Source: Candidatus Neomarinimicrobiota bacterium | Lineage (GTDB): Bacteria > Fidelibacterota > Marinisomatia > Marinisomatales > TCS55 | Direction of reading: 5' to 3' | Assembly: GCA_018651745.1 (NCBI GenBank) | Contig: JABIDL010000030.1 | Location: forward strand, 1-64,000 | Length of the DNA: 64,000 nucleotides | Shown here: in pieces, positions 44,914-53,568 of the stretch | Layout of the letters: each line of letters begins with the position of its first letter | Numbering within the stretch: the stretch's first letter is position 1 | Program-made: the position numbers and the translations under genes | Notes under the pieces: model-generated | Told to the model about the DNA's origin: nothing | What the model saw: the letters and a program-made list of their open reading frames with translations, nothing else | The model's database searches: none

Positions 44914-47900
44914 TTATATCCATCAATGTTTTATTTTCTGCGGATGCAAATTTTCGCGGAAAATCAAAAGCAGATTTAACCGGTCAAGCAATTCCGATGG
45001 CATTTAAATCATTAGTACAAGCGGAATACGGCCTTGCTGGGAATGACATCAATCCGATGCGCGGGACGTATATGATTATTGTTCCGGATGCTTGGGAATC
45101 GTACATCAGTATGTTTGCCTCTTTCAAAATGTCTCAGGGATTTGATGTGATTGTCAAGAAACAATCTGATGCTGGTAGTTCGGCTGATGAAATAAAAGCG
45201 ACTATTTCCAATCATCTCGATCAAGATCCACTCTTGGAATATGTACTACTAATTGGTGAAGTGAATGAAGGCTCAGGAAGTGTTATTCCTACTTTTTATT
45301 ATGGTGATGCTAACGATGTTACGGATCAAAAATACTCGCACTTGGTTTCGGATGATTTCATTCCTGATATTTTTATCGGACGCATGTCGATTACATCTGT
45401 AACAGAATTGATGGTTATAACACAAAAGACGATCCAATACCATCGTGATCCCCTGGCGTTCAACCCAGATTGGTTGAACAAGGCGCTAGTTGTCGCCGGA
45501 AATTACAGCAATTCAATTCCGATTCCGACTACACCCAAATGGACTTCCTACTGGCTACGGGATGAACTTTTAAACAACGGCTATGCTTCTGTAGATACGG
45601 TCTATTATCCCCCGACACAGCAAGGTGCTTCTCAAATATCTGCTTCAATTGATGCCGGCGTAGGCATTGTAAACTACCGCGGTTGGGGTGATGCAAATGG
45701 ATGGCATTATCCCGAGTTTCATGTAAGCGATGTGGCAGGGCTTAACAATGGCTGGATGACCCCGGTCTTCACCAGCTTTGTTTGCAATGCGAATGATTTT
45801 GGGAACCCTACAGTGCCAACTTGTTTTGGTGAATCGTTAATTCGTGCTGGAACACCCACAGTTCCGCAGGGTGGCGTTGCCATTATCGGTCCGTCAGATT
45901 TACATACGAGCACAAAATTCAATAATGTGATAAATGCTTATATGTTTGATGCAATGTTTGACAACGGTGTTACGGAACTTGCTCCGGCAATGCTTGCAGG
46001 ACAGTTAGGATTACTAACCGAATTCCCGCATTTAGACGGACCGGGTGAAGGACAAGAATTTTATTTTCACGTGTACAATATCTTGGGCGATCCTTCGCTT
46101 TCCATGCACTTGGGTACGCCGGATGTATTTGCGATTGAAGCAGATTCTATCTGGTCGGCTGATGGATATATTTCATTAAACGTCACAAATGCCGCCGGGA
46201 ATCCGGTACGGGATGCAGTTGTCGCAATCATGGCGGATGATTCTCTATTAGCAAAAGGAATCACAAATTCCAGCGGACAATTTCAAGTTTCGGTGGATCC
46301 GGGAGATGCTGCAGCATTGGACATTTACGTGAATAAAAGTGGATTTATCCAGGGACATGAAGAAGTGTCGATTCATGAATCCGGACAGTCCATTGGATTT
46401 ATTGGATACGTCTTGAGTGACAATGGAAACGGGCTTGTAGATCCTGGAGAAAAGGTGGCACTTTACCCAATATTAAAAAATCATTTGGATATCATGATTT
46501 CAGGTGGGACCGGAACTGTTTCATCTTCATCCGATATTGAACTTTTGGATTCCACCTTTTCTTTTACAGATATTCCGGAAGGAAGTGAAGTGACTGCTAC
46601 AGATTCTATTGTTTTCCGTTATAAAGGAATGGGATCAATGACTGATCCATTGCTTTTATCATTTGAAGCAAATGGGGACGTTGGAAATACATTGGTTTCT
46701 GTAAGTGATCCAATTCTCAAAATTGACCTGATTAATACCCCATCACAATCAACGGACGGATCTTTATCCATTAGTCCTGATTTAATATTCCACAATTTCA
46801 GTAATGCACAACTTGATACAATAAATATCGTGTTGCTCTCTTTGACGGATTCAATTTCCATTGATGTTTTTACTACAGAAGTAAAACCACCATTTACTTT
46901 GAATTCTTGGGACACCGCTTTTGTGGATTTGGAATATTACAATTTAAATATTGGTGATGTTTCCATAAGCAGTGAGTTATCTCTTGCGATAATATTAACG
47001 GATGCAGTTTGGAATAAATTGGATTCTATACGCATTGATATTCCTATAAATCCATCAAATGAAAATCAGACAATGAACCCATCGGATTACGGTTATTGGT
47101 CCTACGATGATATTGATTCAGGTTATACACAGACACCTGAATTCAACTGGGTTGAGCTTGATCCTGCTCACGGGGGTTCCGGCGGAACGGAATATGTTTT
47201 GGACGACGACGATCACATCCGCGTGGACCTGCCGTTTGCATTCCAATATTTTGGGAATTCCTACGATCAGATTACCATCAGTTCCAACGGCTGGACATCC
47301 TTCGAAACAACGCCAGTGGATTATTTCTGGAATTTTTCGATTCCCATGGCGATGGGTCCGAATGCCATGCTTGCGCCGTTCTGGGATGACCTTGAAACCA
47401 TTGACACGGACGGAGACGACGCAATTGATGTGTGGATAAATGTTTTCACAAGATATGACGAATTGGAAGGCCGCTTCATCATTGAATGGTCTCGCGCACT
47501 GAACGGTTACGACGAGGCGACAGAAGAGACATTTGAAATTATTTTGTATTCCCAGTCCGCCATACCGACAGCAACCGGCGACGGCGTGATTGAATTTCAG
47601 TATTACAAGATAGACAATGTGGATGTGACTAAGAATTATTCCACGGTCGGGATCGAGTCGCCGGACAAGAATGACGGACTTCAAATCACTTTCAATAATA
47701 CATACGCCGCCGGCGCGGCAGCTTTGGACAGCGGGCGGGTGATTCGATTTACAACTGAGGCGCCGGAAAATTATGTGCCGTCCTTGAGCGTTGAGGATGA
47801 CATTATTCCAAGCGGATTCCAACTGCATCCCGTATTTCCCAATCCATTCAATCCTTCCACAACCATTCGTTTTCAAATCCCTGTAGGGGCGAGATATATC

Positions 47901-48086
47901 TCGCCCCTACAATTACGGGTTTACGATATAACCGGAAGATTGGTGGAAACATTGGTGGATGGAAACATGCAACCGGGAAGGCACGAAATTGTTTGGAATG
48001 CCAAACAACACAGCAGCGGAATGTATTTTGTAGAATTAGGGTCAGGGTCATTCCGCCAGACGCAAAAAATGATTCTCCTGAAATAG
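44892..48086 (+). CDS. C25 (gingipain)-like secreted protein with T9SS-type sorting domain
   Basis: A 1064-aa protein with a signal peptide (MRLLAAVIISINVLFS), a C25 fold at ~50-410 (YMIIVPDAWESYI, YVLLIGEVNEGSG, GGVAIIGPSDLHTST), carboxypeptidase-regulatory/Ig-like domains, a NIDO-like region (~735-955) and a sorting domain (FPNPFNPSTTIRF ... GMYFVELG). The nucleophile position has C298 (FVCNANDFG). The GHGS His is replaced by W265 (NYRGWGDANGWHY), although H272 nearby could substitute. It is a paralogue of the dockerin-tailed protein at 30214. A REP palindrome is inserted in frame in the sorting domain (residues 998-1007, VGARYISPLQ). Confidence 0.82.
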   Translation: MRLLAAVIISINVLFSADANFRGKSKADLTGQAIPMAFKSLVQAEYGLAGNDINPMRGTYMIIVPDAWESYISMFASFKMSQGFDVIVKKQSDAGSSADEIKATISNHLDQDPLLEYVLLIGEVNEGSGSVIPTFYYGDANDVTDQKYSHLVSDDFIPDIFIGRMSITSVTELMVITQKTIQYHRDPLAFNPDWLNKALVVAGNYSNSIPIPTTPKWTSYWLRDELLNNGYASVDTVYYPPTQQGASQISASIDAGVGIVNYRGWGDANGWHYPEFHVSDVAGLNNGWMTPVFTSFVCNANDFGNPTVPTCFGESLIRAGTPTVPQGGVAIIGPSDLHTSTKFNNVINAYMFDAMFDNGVTELAPAMLAGQLGLLTEFPHLDGPGEGQEFYFHVYNILGDPSLSMHLGTPDVFAIEADSIWSADGYISLNVTNAAGNPVRDAVVAIMADDSLLAKGITNSSGQFQVSVDPGDAAALDIYVNKSGFIQGHEEVSIHESGQSIGFIGYVLSDNGNGLVDPGEKVALYPILKNHLDIMISGGTGTVSSSSDIELLDSTFSFTDIPEGSEVTATDSIVFRYKGMGSMTDPLLLSFEANGDVGNTLVSVSDPILKIDLINTPSQSTDGSLSISPDLIFHNFSNAQLDTINIVLLSLTDSISIDVFTTEVKPPFTLNSWDTAFVDLEYYNLNIGDVSISSELSLAIILTDAVWNKLDSIRIDIPINPSNENQTMNPSDYGYWSYDDIDSGYTQTPEFNWVELDPAHGGSGGTEYVLDDDDHIRVDLPFAFQYFGNSYDQITISSNGWTSFETTPVDYFWNFSIPMAMGPNAMLAPFWDDLETIDTDGDDAIDVWINVFTRYDELEGRFIIEWSRALNGYDEATEETFEIILYSQSAIPTATGDGVIEFQYYKIDNVDVTKNYSTVGIESPDKNDGLQITFNNTYAAGAAALDSGRVIRFTTEAPENYVPSLSVEDDIIPSGFQLHPVFPNPFNPSTTIRFQIPVGARYISPLQLRVYDITGRLVETLVDGNMQPGRHEIVWNAKQHSSGMYFVELGSGSFRQTQKMILLK
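47882..47911. repeat. REP palindrome within the sorting-domain coding sequence
   Basis: A perfect 30-nt palindrome with arms TGTAGGGGCGAGATA and its complement. It is the same element as at 13180-13207 inside the RAYT gene (one base difference over the 28-nt core). Here it encodes in-frame residues between the FQIP and LRVYDITGR strands of the T9SS domain. Confidence 0.9.
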
Positions 48087-48141
48087 GAATTTTCCACCGA
48101 AATCTGTAATTTTTACCGATTAAAAAGAATGGAAAACTAAA

Positions 48142-48396
48142 ATGAACGTCACAATTTATACCACATCCCGTTGCCCGTACTGCTCCATGGCGAAACGCTT
48201 ATTTGATGAGCAGAACATTGAATATAATGAAATCGATATTGAAGCTGAAAAAATGAGCAGGGAAGAGATGTCTAAAATTGGTAAAGGGTCAACTGTTCCA
48301 CAAATTTTAATTGACGAAAAACCAATCGGTGGTTATGATGATCTTTTGGTTTTGTATCAATCCGGGAATCTTGGTTCCAATCAGGCGGGTGAATAA
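48142..48396 (+). CDS. Glutaredoxin
   Basis: An 84-aa thioredoxin-fold protein of the dithiol glutaredoxin class. The active site is C11-P-Y-C14, the cis-Pro motif is STVPQILID and the glutathione-binding motif is GGYDDL. Length and order match GrxC-type proteins. It reduces disulfides or deglutathionylates cytosolic proteins. It lies 55 bases after the C25-like gene and just before a REP-like inverted repeat, so it is probably the end of that transcript or a single-gene unit. Confidence 0.93.
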   Translation: MNVTIYTTSRCPYCSMAKRLFDEQNIEYNEIDIEAEKMSREEMSKIGKGSTVPQILIDEKPIGGYDDLLVLYQSGNLGSNQAGE

Positions 48397-48404
48397 AGAA
48401 ATTA

Positions 48405-48476
48405 TGTCACTCTGATCCTGACGAAGGGTAACATAATATCAATTCCTAATCATGCTTCGTCTAGCTCAGCATGACA
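48405..48476. repeat. Imperfect long inverted repeat, second REP-like family
   Basis: TGTCACTCTGATCCTGACGAAG (48405-48426) and CTTCGTCTAGCTCAGCATGACA (48455-48476) match as inverted repeats at 16 of 22 positions, separated by 28 bases. It lies entirely between the glutaredoxin gene and the coiled-coil lipoprotein gene. The TGTCA...CTGA...GACGAAG pattern is that of a dispersed intergenic repeat found in many environmental bacterial genomes (from memory). A shorter ATTATGT/ACATAAT pair overlaps it. Confidence 0.6.
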
Positions 48477-48487
48477 ATTATTCTTTC

Positions 48488-49333
48488 ATGAGGTTTTTCT
48501 CATTTTCATTGCTTCTCTTTGTCTTTATTTCCTGTGCTGGACATAAATCAACAATCCGGAAATATCAGGATGTCCAAGCCATGACCTCCCAAGTGTTGAA
48601 TTATCGGGAAAAGATTCGCGATAATGGAAATGATTTAATAGCGCTTAAAGGAGCATTGGAACCCACACTTACTTTTTCACTTCGTAAAGATTTTGAACTA
48701 TATGATGAACTTTCATCCGCTCTCACAGCTATGGATGAAACACACAACTTTATTCTTGGGAAAGTTCAGATTCAACGCAAAACAGTTTCGATGATTCGAA
48801 AAGACTCGAAAGTTTCTTTAGATACAGAAATCCCGGATACTGAAACGACATACGGCGATAATTTTTCAAAACTGGATTCTCTAATAAATGATGCTTTCAA
48901 TAAACTTAATCGGGACCGAGAAAGGCTCATTAAAGCGTTGAAAAAAAAGAATAAAAATCTCATCTTTATTTCGAATCAATTGCTCAAATGGAAGCCAACT
49001 ATTTTAAAACTTCAGGAAAAACGGAAAAATTTTCAACCACGTATTGATAAATTAACTGAGTCTATTGCGATTGAAATCACGTTTGATAAGGCAGGTGAAT
49101 CTGTTGAACTTATTTCTCAAAAGACGGCTAAAGTTGATGAAGTAACCCAACGCATGATAAAAATTGACAGATATTTTTCTGCAATGGAATCTATTGCAAA
49201 AAAGGAAGCTGGCGGGAATGTTTATCTCATTGGGATAGGTAGTAAGAAAATGAAATACGAACGAAGGTATCATCAATTTGTCGAAGAATACAGAGACCAC
49301 CTGAAATCTCTCAATATTTTGCTACCGGATTAA
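48488..49333 (+). CDS. Coiled-coil lipoprotein of unknown function
   Basis: A 281-aa protein with lipobox Cys at residue 16 (LLLFVFISC). The mature chain is almost entirely helical and charged, with heptad-like stretches such as LNRDRERLIKALKKKNKNLI and VDEVTQRMIKIDRYFSAM. No enzymatic motif is seen. ATG 48488 is preferred; the longer frame from 48452 only translates part of the adjacent inverted repeat. Its stop codon directly abuts the stop of the convergent minus-strand gene. Confidence 0.68.
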   Translation: MRFFSFSLLLFVFISCAGHKSTIRKYQDVQAMTSQVLNYREKIRDNGNDLIALKGALEPTLTFSLRKDFELYDELSSALTAMDETHNFILGKVQIQRKTVSMIRKDSKVSLDTEIPDTETTYGDNFSKLDSLINDAFNKLNRDRERLIKALKKKNKNLIFISNQLLKWKPTILKLQEKRKNFQPRIDKLTESIAIEITFDKAGESVELISQKTAKVDEVTQRMIKIDRYFSAMESIAKKEAGGNVYLIGIGSKKMKYERRYHQFVEEYRDHLKSLNILLPD

Positions 49334-51073
49334 TTATTTAAGATATAATATTTTTTCAGATGTCGTAGTTGATTGCCCAATTGCATTTACAAAATATAAA
49401 CCGGATGGAGCACGTTCACCGGTTTCCATTCTTCCGTCCCATGTTAAAGGTGTACCACCTGCTTCTACATTTCCTTCCAAAATCGTTCGAACTGTTTGTC
49501 CAATGGAATTAACAATTTCCACTTCCATTTGTTGTGTCTCGGCTATATTGATTTGAAATGATGTGGTTCCATTGAATGGATTTGGGTAATTGGATTCTAT
49601 TTTGATTTCACCCGGGAGTAATGGCTCGCCGATTACTGATGGAATTCCATCCGTAATCGAAATGGAATAGTCCCAGTCTCCGCCAACAGTATCTTGGCTA
49701 ACAATTGCAAGCGTCATAGCTATCATTCCGGTTGGATCAATATTGACTTCGTTTCCGCTGAAGATTGTAATCAAGCCGGTATTATTTTGTAAAATTGCAT
49801 TCATTTGAAAATCAGCGGTGTAGGTGGAGACTGAAGATAAAACAACTTTCATAGGATTATCAGATTCGAGTTTGATATACTGAGTTGCATATTTGTTGAG
49901 TGATGTACTTGTGACTGAGGATTCAAATCCTTTGATAAAACTCACTGTTCTATAAATGCCGGGCTCTGAAATTGGATAATCTTCTGCTTCGCTATAAGTG
50001 TAGTCACTTGTTTCTGAATCGGAAGTGAGGAGTAGGTTTGCAATTGCCATTCCATTGAGTGCCTCTATAAAAGAAAATCCTTGTTCCACCAACGCTTGGT
50101 CAATGTTTGATTGGCTAAAATCCGTTTCATCGCTTGGTTGACTTACACCAATCTCAAAAATCCGCTGCATCGCACTACTTCCACCCATGTGTTCCTCAAT
50201 ATATTGAAAGAAAATGAAAGAGCCGTACCAATGTGTTCCTCCCGCATTCAAGGAAGTTTGCGGGTACGCAAACCAAGACGGAAGATATTGATAGCAATCG
50301 TTAATAGAATCGTAAACCTGCTCTTCCATCCAAACGGCTGTAGCTTCCATCAGCCAAGGTTTTTCGTAGGCATTGTACCCAAATTGGATTGCATGAAAAA
50401 ACTCATGTGCTGCAGTAACCTGAATATTTTCGATCGGTGTGTTGGACGGGAATCCATCGTAATCATTTCTCATGGCCATATAACTTGTAACTGCCAGCAT
50501 TTCTGTTCCCTCGCTATTTTCATTATCGCCATTTCCACTGGCAAAATTTTCAGCTTGAACGTATCCATAATATCCTGCTTGTAGATTGCGGATATAGATA
50601 TCATAATGGTCAGACCCACCGCCGGAACCATCTGAAGGCGGTTGAACATAATTCATATCTAAAAGCTGATTCGTATGAACATTGCTAAAAATTGTTACCA
50701 TAGAATCAACGTAGTCAGGGATAGAATTTCCATTCAAATCTTCGCTGCCAACCGAATGGGTTCCATCGGTTGTGTAATGAAATCGAAACATTCCACTATC
50801 GGTAAATTGGTCCAGACCATCGGCCTCCCAACGTGTTATGGATGTATGGTTGACCAATTCTCCGGTAAATGAATATCCCAATTCTCTTAGAGATTCCTTT
50901 TGATTTTCGGAAAGTGAATGTCCATGAAGGGCGATATTAAGAAGGTGTGGAGTTGTATGAATCCATGGATCAGCTGTCGGATTTAAAATGAAATCAGCAG
51001 ATAATTCTACTGGTCTTTTCTCAGCAGTGACTACAGACAAAAGAGCCAAAATTAGTAGGAAATATCGTATCAA
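49334..51073 (-). CDS. Putative secreted zincin metalloprotease (MXAN_6640-like) with T9SS-type sorting domain
   Basis: A 579-aa protein with a signal peptide (MIRYFLLILALLSVVTA) and a catalytic region with the zincin motif AAHEFFHAIQFGYN (HExxH) followed by WLMEATAVWMEEQVYDS. There the downstream E-A-T...E is the likely third zinc ligand, as in the MXAN_6640 family of putative metalloproteases. The C-terminal ~90 residues form a sorting domain (NYPNPFNGTTSFQI ... GLYFVNAIG). It is the last gene of a three-gene minus-strand operon, starting 1 base after the small membrane gene, and is convergent with zero spacing to the coiled-coil lipoprotein gene. Confidence 0.82.
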   Translation of the reverse strand: MIRYFLLILALLSVVTAEKRPVELSADFILNPTADPWIHTTPHLLNIALHGHSLSENQKESLRELGYSFTGELVNHTSITRWEADGLDQFTDSGMFRFHYTTDGTHSVGSEDLNGNSIPDYVDSMVTIFSNVHTNQLLDMNYVQPPSDGSGGGSDHYDIYIRNLQAGYYGYVQAENFASGNGDNENSEGTEMLAVTSYMAMRNDYDGFPSNTPIENIQVTAAHEFFHAIQFGYNAYEKPWLMEATAVWMEEQVYDSINDCYQYLPSWFAYPQTSLNAGGTHWYGSFIFFQYIEEHMGGSSAMQRIFEIGVSQPSDETDFSQSNIDQALVEQGFSFIEALNGMAIANLLLTSDSETSDYTYSEAEDYPISEPGIYRTVSFIKGFESSVTSTSLNKYATQYIKLESDNPMKVVLSSVSTYTADFQMNAILQNNTGLITIFSGNEVNIDPTGMIAMTLAIVSQDTVGGDWDYSISITDGIPSVIGEPLLPGEIKIESNYPNPFNGTTSFQINIAETQQMEVEIVNSIGQTVRTILEGNVEAGGTPLTWDGRMETGERAPSGLYFVNAIGQSTTTSEKILYLK

Positions 51074-51074
51074 T

Positions 51075-51278
51075 TTAATCTCGATTTCTCCGGTGTTTCT
51101 CGGCGTCCTCTTTTATCTTTTTCGCCATTTCTTCTGCTACTTTTTCTCCACCACCTATTTTTAAGATTTTCTCATTTTCCCTAAGACGTTTTCGAGCAAG
51201 ATAAAACCGAATAAAAAGTCCAAAAGCTATAATGCCGATTCCATAAAATATTGCAAAGTATGGTAAAAATTCACCCAT
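51075..51278 (-). CDS. Small membrane protein
   Basis: A 67-aa protein, MGEFLPYFAIFYGIGIIAFGLFIRFYLARKR followed by a charged helix rich in Lys/Glu. It has one membrane segment with a cytoplasmic basic tail. The internal ATG at 51278 is chosen because it lies 5 bases after the stop of the upstream gene; the longer frame reads into that gene. The function is unknown. Confidence 0.6.
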   Translation of the reverse strand: MGEFLPYFAIFYGIGIIAFGLFIRFYLARKRLRENEKILKIGGGEKVAEEMAKKIKEDAEKHRRNRD

Positions 51279-51283
51279 GGTTT

Positions 51284-51907
51284 TTAGTATCCATATTTTT
51301 CCCAAAGCCACGTTCCAACAATCATTCCGGCTCCCGTAGGTAATTCCCAACCAAGATTTTCTCCGTGATCTTGGTCAATGATTCCGGCAACGAAAAGGGA
51401 TGCGCCAATAAAATAAAGCCCTTTCCTAATTAATAGAACATTCTTTGAAACGGGGTTCATATTTGAAGAAAGAAATTCGGCCTCATCTTCTTTTTTTGCT
51501 ATCAATTCTTCAATCGGGAACCGTAATGATGCTAGAATTTCCGGAGGATTTTCAGAAAAATAAAATTCGGATTGTTCAATATATCGAGCGGATTTAATTG
51601 CAATTTGTGCCGAGCTGTCTTCGGTTGAAGCCTGGATTTCCAAAATGGGGAATGTTGTTTTCTTAGTTGAAAGAGATGCGGAATCTACTTTTGCATGAAG
51701 GATGGAAATGTAAAACCAGCCTGTGGTGGGCGCGTACCACGATGTTAAATTATTTTGAAGTACAGGACGAGTACAGGACAAGGAAACCATGTATCCATTC
51801 TGTTTCGTTTCAATGGAAATTCCGGTGATTTCTGTTATTTCCTCAGAGAAAACAATCTGGATAGAAAATAGGATCAGAATAATTGACTTGGGTATGTTAT
51901 GCATCAT
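51284..51907 (-). CDS. Exported protein with an AMIN-like domain
   Basis: A 207-aa protein with a signal peptide (HNIPKSIILILFSIQIVFS). The beta-rich domain at ~22-130 (ITGISIETKQNGYMVSLS, GWFYISILHAKVDS, LEIQASTEDSSAQIAI) resembles AMIN-type modules that bind peptidoglycan or secretin-related partners. A C-terminal hydrophobic segment (GLYFIGASLFVAGII) may anchor it. It is the first gene of the minus-strand operon and is divergent from the TSP3 barrel gene; the ~95-base gap should hold both promoters, but I see no clear consensus there. The AMIN assignment is tentative. Confidence 0.6.
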   Translation of the reverse strand: MMHNIPKSIILILFSIQIVFSEEITEITGISIETKQNGYMVSLSCTRPVLQNNLTSWYAPTTGWFYISILHAKVDSASLSTKKTTFPILEIQASTEDSSAQIAIKSARYIEQSEFYFSENPPEILASLRFPIEELIAKKEDEAEFLSSNMNPVSKNVLLIRKGLYFIGASLFVAGIIDQDHGENLGWELPTGAGMIVGTWLWEKYGY

Positions 51908-52002
51908 ATCTTTGCAGGAAAATTAACAAAACACTCTTCATTTAGCGAAGGATTTAGACGTTGAACCATCCCTGCTCTCAACCCTAATTTTTGACCTTAC
52001 AC

Positions 52003-53568
52003 ATGAGCCACATATCCTTACATCGTTTTTTATGGATTTTAGTTCCATTAGGAATCATATCCCTGAAAGGTCAGCCTCAAGTCCAAGGTGCGTTTGGCGC
52101 GGTTACGATTGATGGAAAAATTTGGAATCAAATAGCACTGCGCCCGGTTATTCCAATTGGGAAATGGGGAGTTGCACTTGATTTAGTATTTTATATTGAC
52201 GAAGATGGAAATCTTCATAAAGATGAATGGGATTTTTCTTCCGGTGAAGCATCTAAAAATACGATTATCGATAAAATTTATTATATCAGGTATGGATTCC
52301 CAAATCAACCACTTTATTTTAAGGTTGGTGCGCTAGACCAAGTTGACATGGGATACGGTATTTTAGTTAGCCAATATTCAAATTCTATTCAATATCCATC
52401 TGTTCGAAAAGTTGGATTGGATTTCGGATTTAGACGATCTTCATTATTTATTGAAGGATTTTCTAATGATTTCAAAGAAAACCTTGGGTTGGTTGGATTC
52501 CGCGCAGGATCAACCAATATATTTTCGGTTCCGGTTGCAGCATCATTCGTAATAGACCGAAATCAATTTCTTGGTCTTAAAGATCGAGATGGTGATGGAA
52601 GACCGGATATTGTGGATGATTTCCCCGAAAATAATATGTACTGGCTTGATTCGGACGATGATGGGATTGCCGATGCTGATCCTGCCGAATGGGATATTGA
52701 CGGTGATGGCATTACGGATACACTTGATTCCGATATTCCCGGTTGGGATCAGGATACTATTCTTGTATTAGATACTGATATTTGGAGGAAAAATGAACCT
52801 CTGAACGTGAGAGAATCTCAAGATGATATTAGCGCTATTGCAGTTGATGTTGCCTACCCAATTATTCGGGAAGAAAAATTATCTGTGACACTATATGCTC
52901 AGGCAGCTAAAATGATTGGTGAAACCGATCACCCGAACCAGTTGGGAGAAAAACTGCAATTAGGAACAGGATTGGTCCCGGTTGCCATCAGTGCAAAATT
53001 TGGCCCAGCACGTTTTAATCTTGAATATCGGATGATCCCACAAGGACAGTTTGAATTCGGTTATTGGAATCGATCTTATGAAATTGAACGTGTTAGTTTC
53101 TCATCAACTTCGTCTGGGAATGTCACGATTCGTACCAAAGAATCCCAATTGGGTCGTTATGGAAAACAAAAGGGGTTTTATGCGCAATTAGGTGTCAGCC
53201 TCGGATCTTATTTGGCTTTTAGTTCGTCCTATCAGAATTTGAATGGCGATATTTGGGATGATGTTACTCAAGAATACGAAACACAAGAAAACAGCAGTTT
53301 TTTATCGATTTTGTCGTTAAGTAAATCCATTAGCAGAATCAAAAAGGCGCAAGGATTTTACCAACAAAGAAATGTTCCTAACCCTTTTAAATTTGAATAC
53401 TCAGAAAGCACCATCATGGGATACGAAGTCGGAATAGAACTCGGATCTGGAATGGTGCTGATGTACAAATTCCAACGATCTTTTCGAGATTTAAACGGCG
53501 ATGGTTCTGTTGATGGTCCAAATGAAACCGTGAACAATTCCACAGTTGAAACGTCTTTCATGTTCTAA
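52003..53568 (+). CDS. Outer-membrane beta-barrel protein with thrombospondin type-3 calcium repeats
   Basis: A 521-aa protein. A signal peptide and beta-barrel-like halves flank an Asp-rich insert at ~192-246 (DRDGDGRPDIVDDFP, DSDDDGIADADPAEWDIDGD). These are thrombospondin type-3 repeats, which bind calcium and are probably displayed at the surface. The remaining chain alternates polar and hydrophobic residues with many Tyr, Phe and Gly and ends ...STVETSFMF, with the terminal Phe common in outer-membrane barrels. ATG 52003 is preferred over an in-frame codon at 51991. Its stop overlaps the alaS ATG (TAATG). Confidence 0.7.
   Translation: MSHISLHRFLWILVPLGIISLKGQPQVQGAFGAVTIDGKIWNQIALRPVIPIGKWGVALDLVFYIDEDGNLHKDEWDFSSGEASKNTIIDKIYYIRYGFPNQPLYFKVGALDQVDMGYGILVSQYSNSIQYPSVRKVGLDFGFRRSSLFIEGFSNDFKENLGLVGFRAGSTNIFSVPVAASFVIDRNQFLGLKDRDGDGRPDIVDDFPENNMYWLDSDDDGIADADPAEWDIDGDGITDTLDSDIPGWDQDTILVLDTDIWRKNEPLNVRESQDDISAIAVDVAYPIIREEKLSVTLYAQAAKMIGETDHPNQLGEKLQLGTGLVPVAISAKFGPARFNLEYRMIPQGQFEFGYWNRSYEIERVSFSSTSSGNVTIRTKESQLGRYGKQKGFYAQLGVSLGSYLAFSSSYQNLNGDIWDDVTQEYETQENSSFLSILSLSKSISRIKKAQGFYQQRNVPNPFKFEYSESTIMGYEVGIELGSGMVLMYKFQRSFRDLNGDGSVDGPNETVNNSTVETSFMF

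Noticed and set aside
47118-47876. Antisense open frame of 252 codons on the minus strand
   Set aside because: It mirrors the NIDO-like region of the C25-like gene in a GC-richer segment, with no domain or ribosome site. It is a shadow frame.
48452-48487. N-terminal extension (MLRLAQHDNYSF) of the coiled-coil lipoprotein
   Set aside because: It is a translation of the right arm of the inverted repeat at 48405-48476 and would hide the lipobox.
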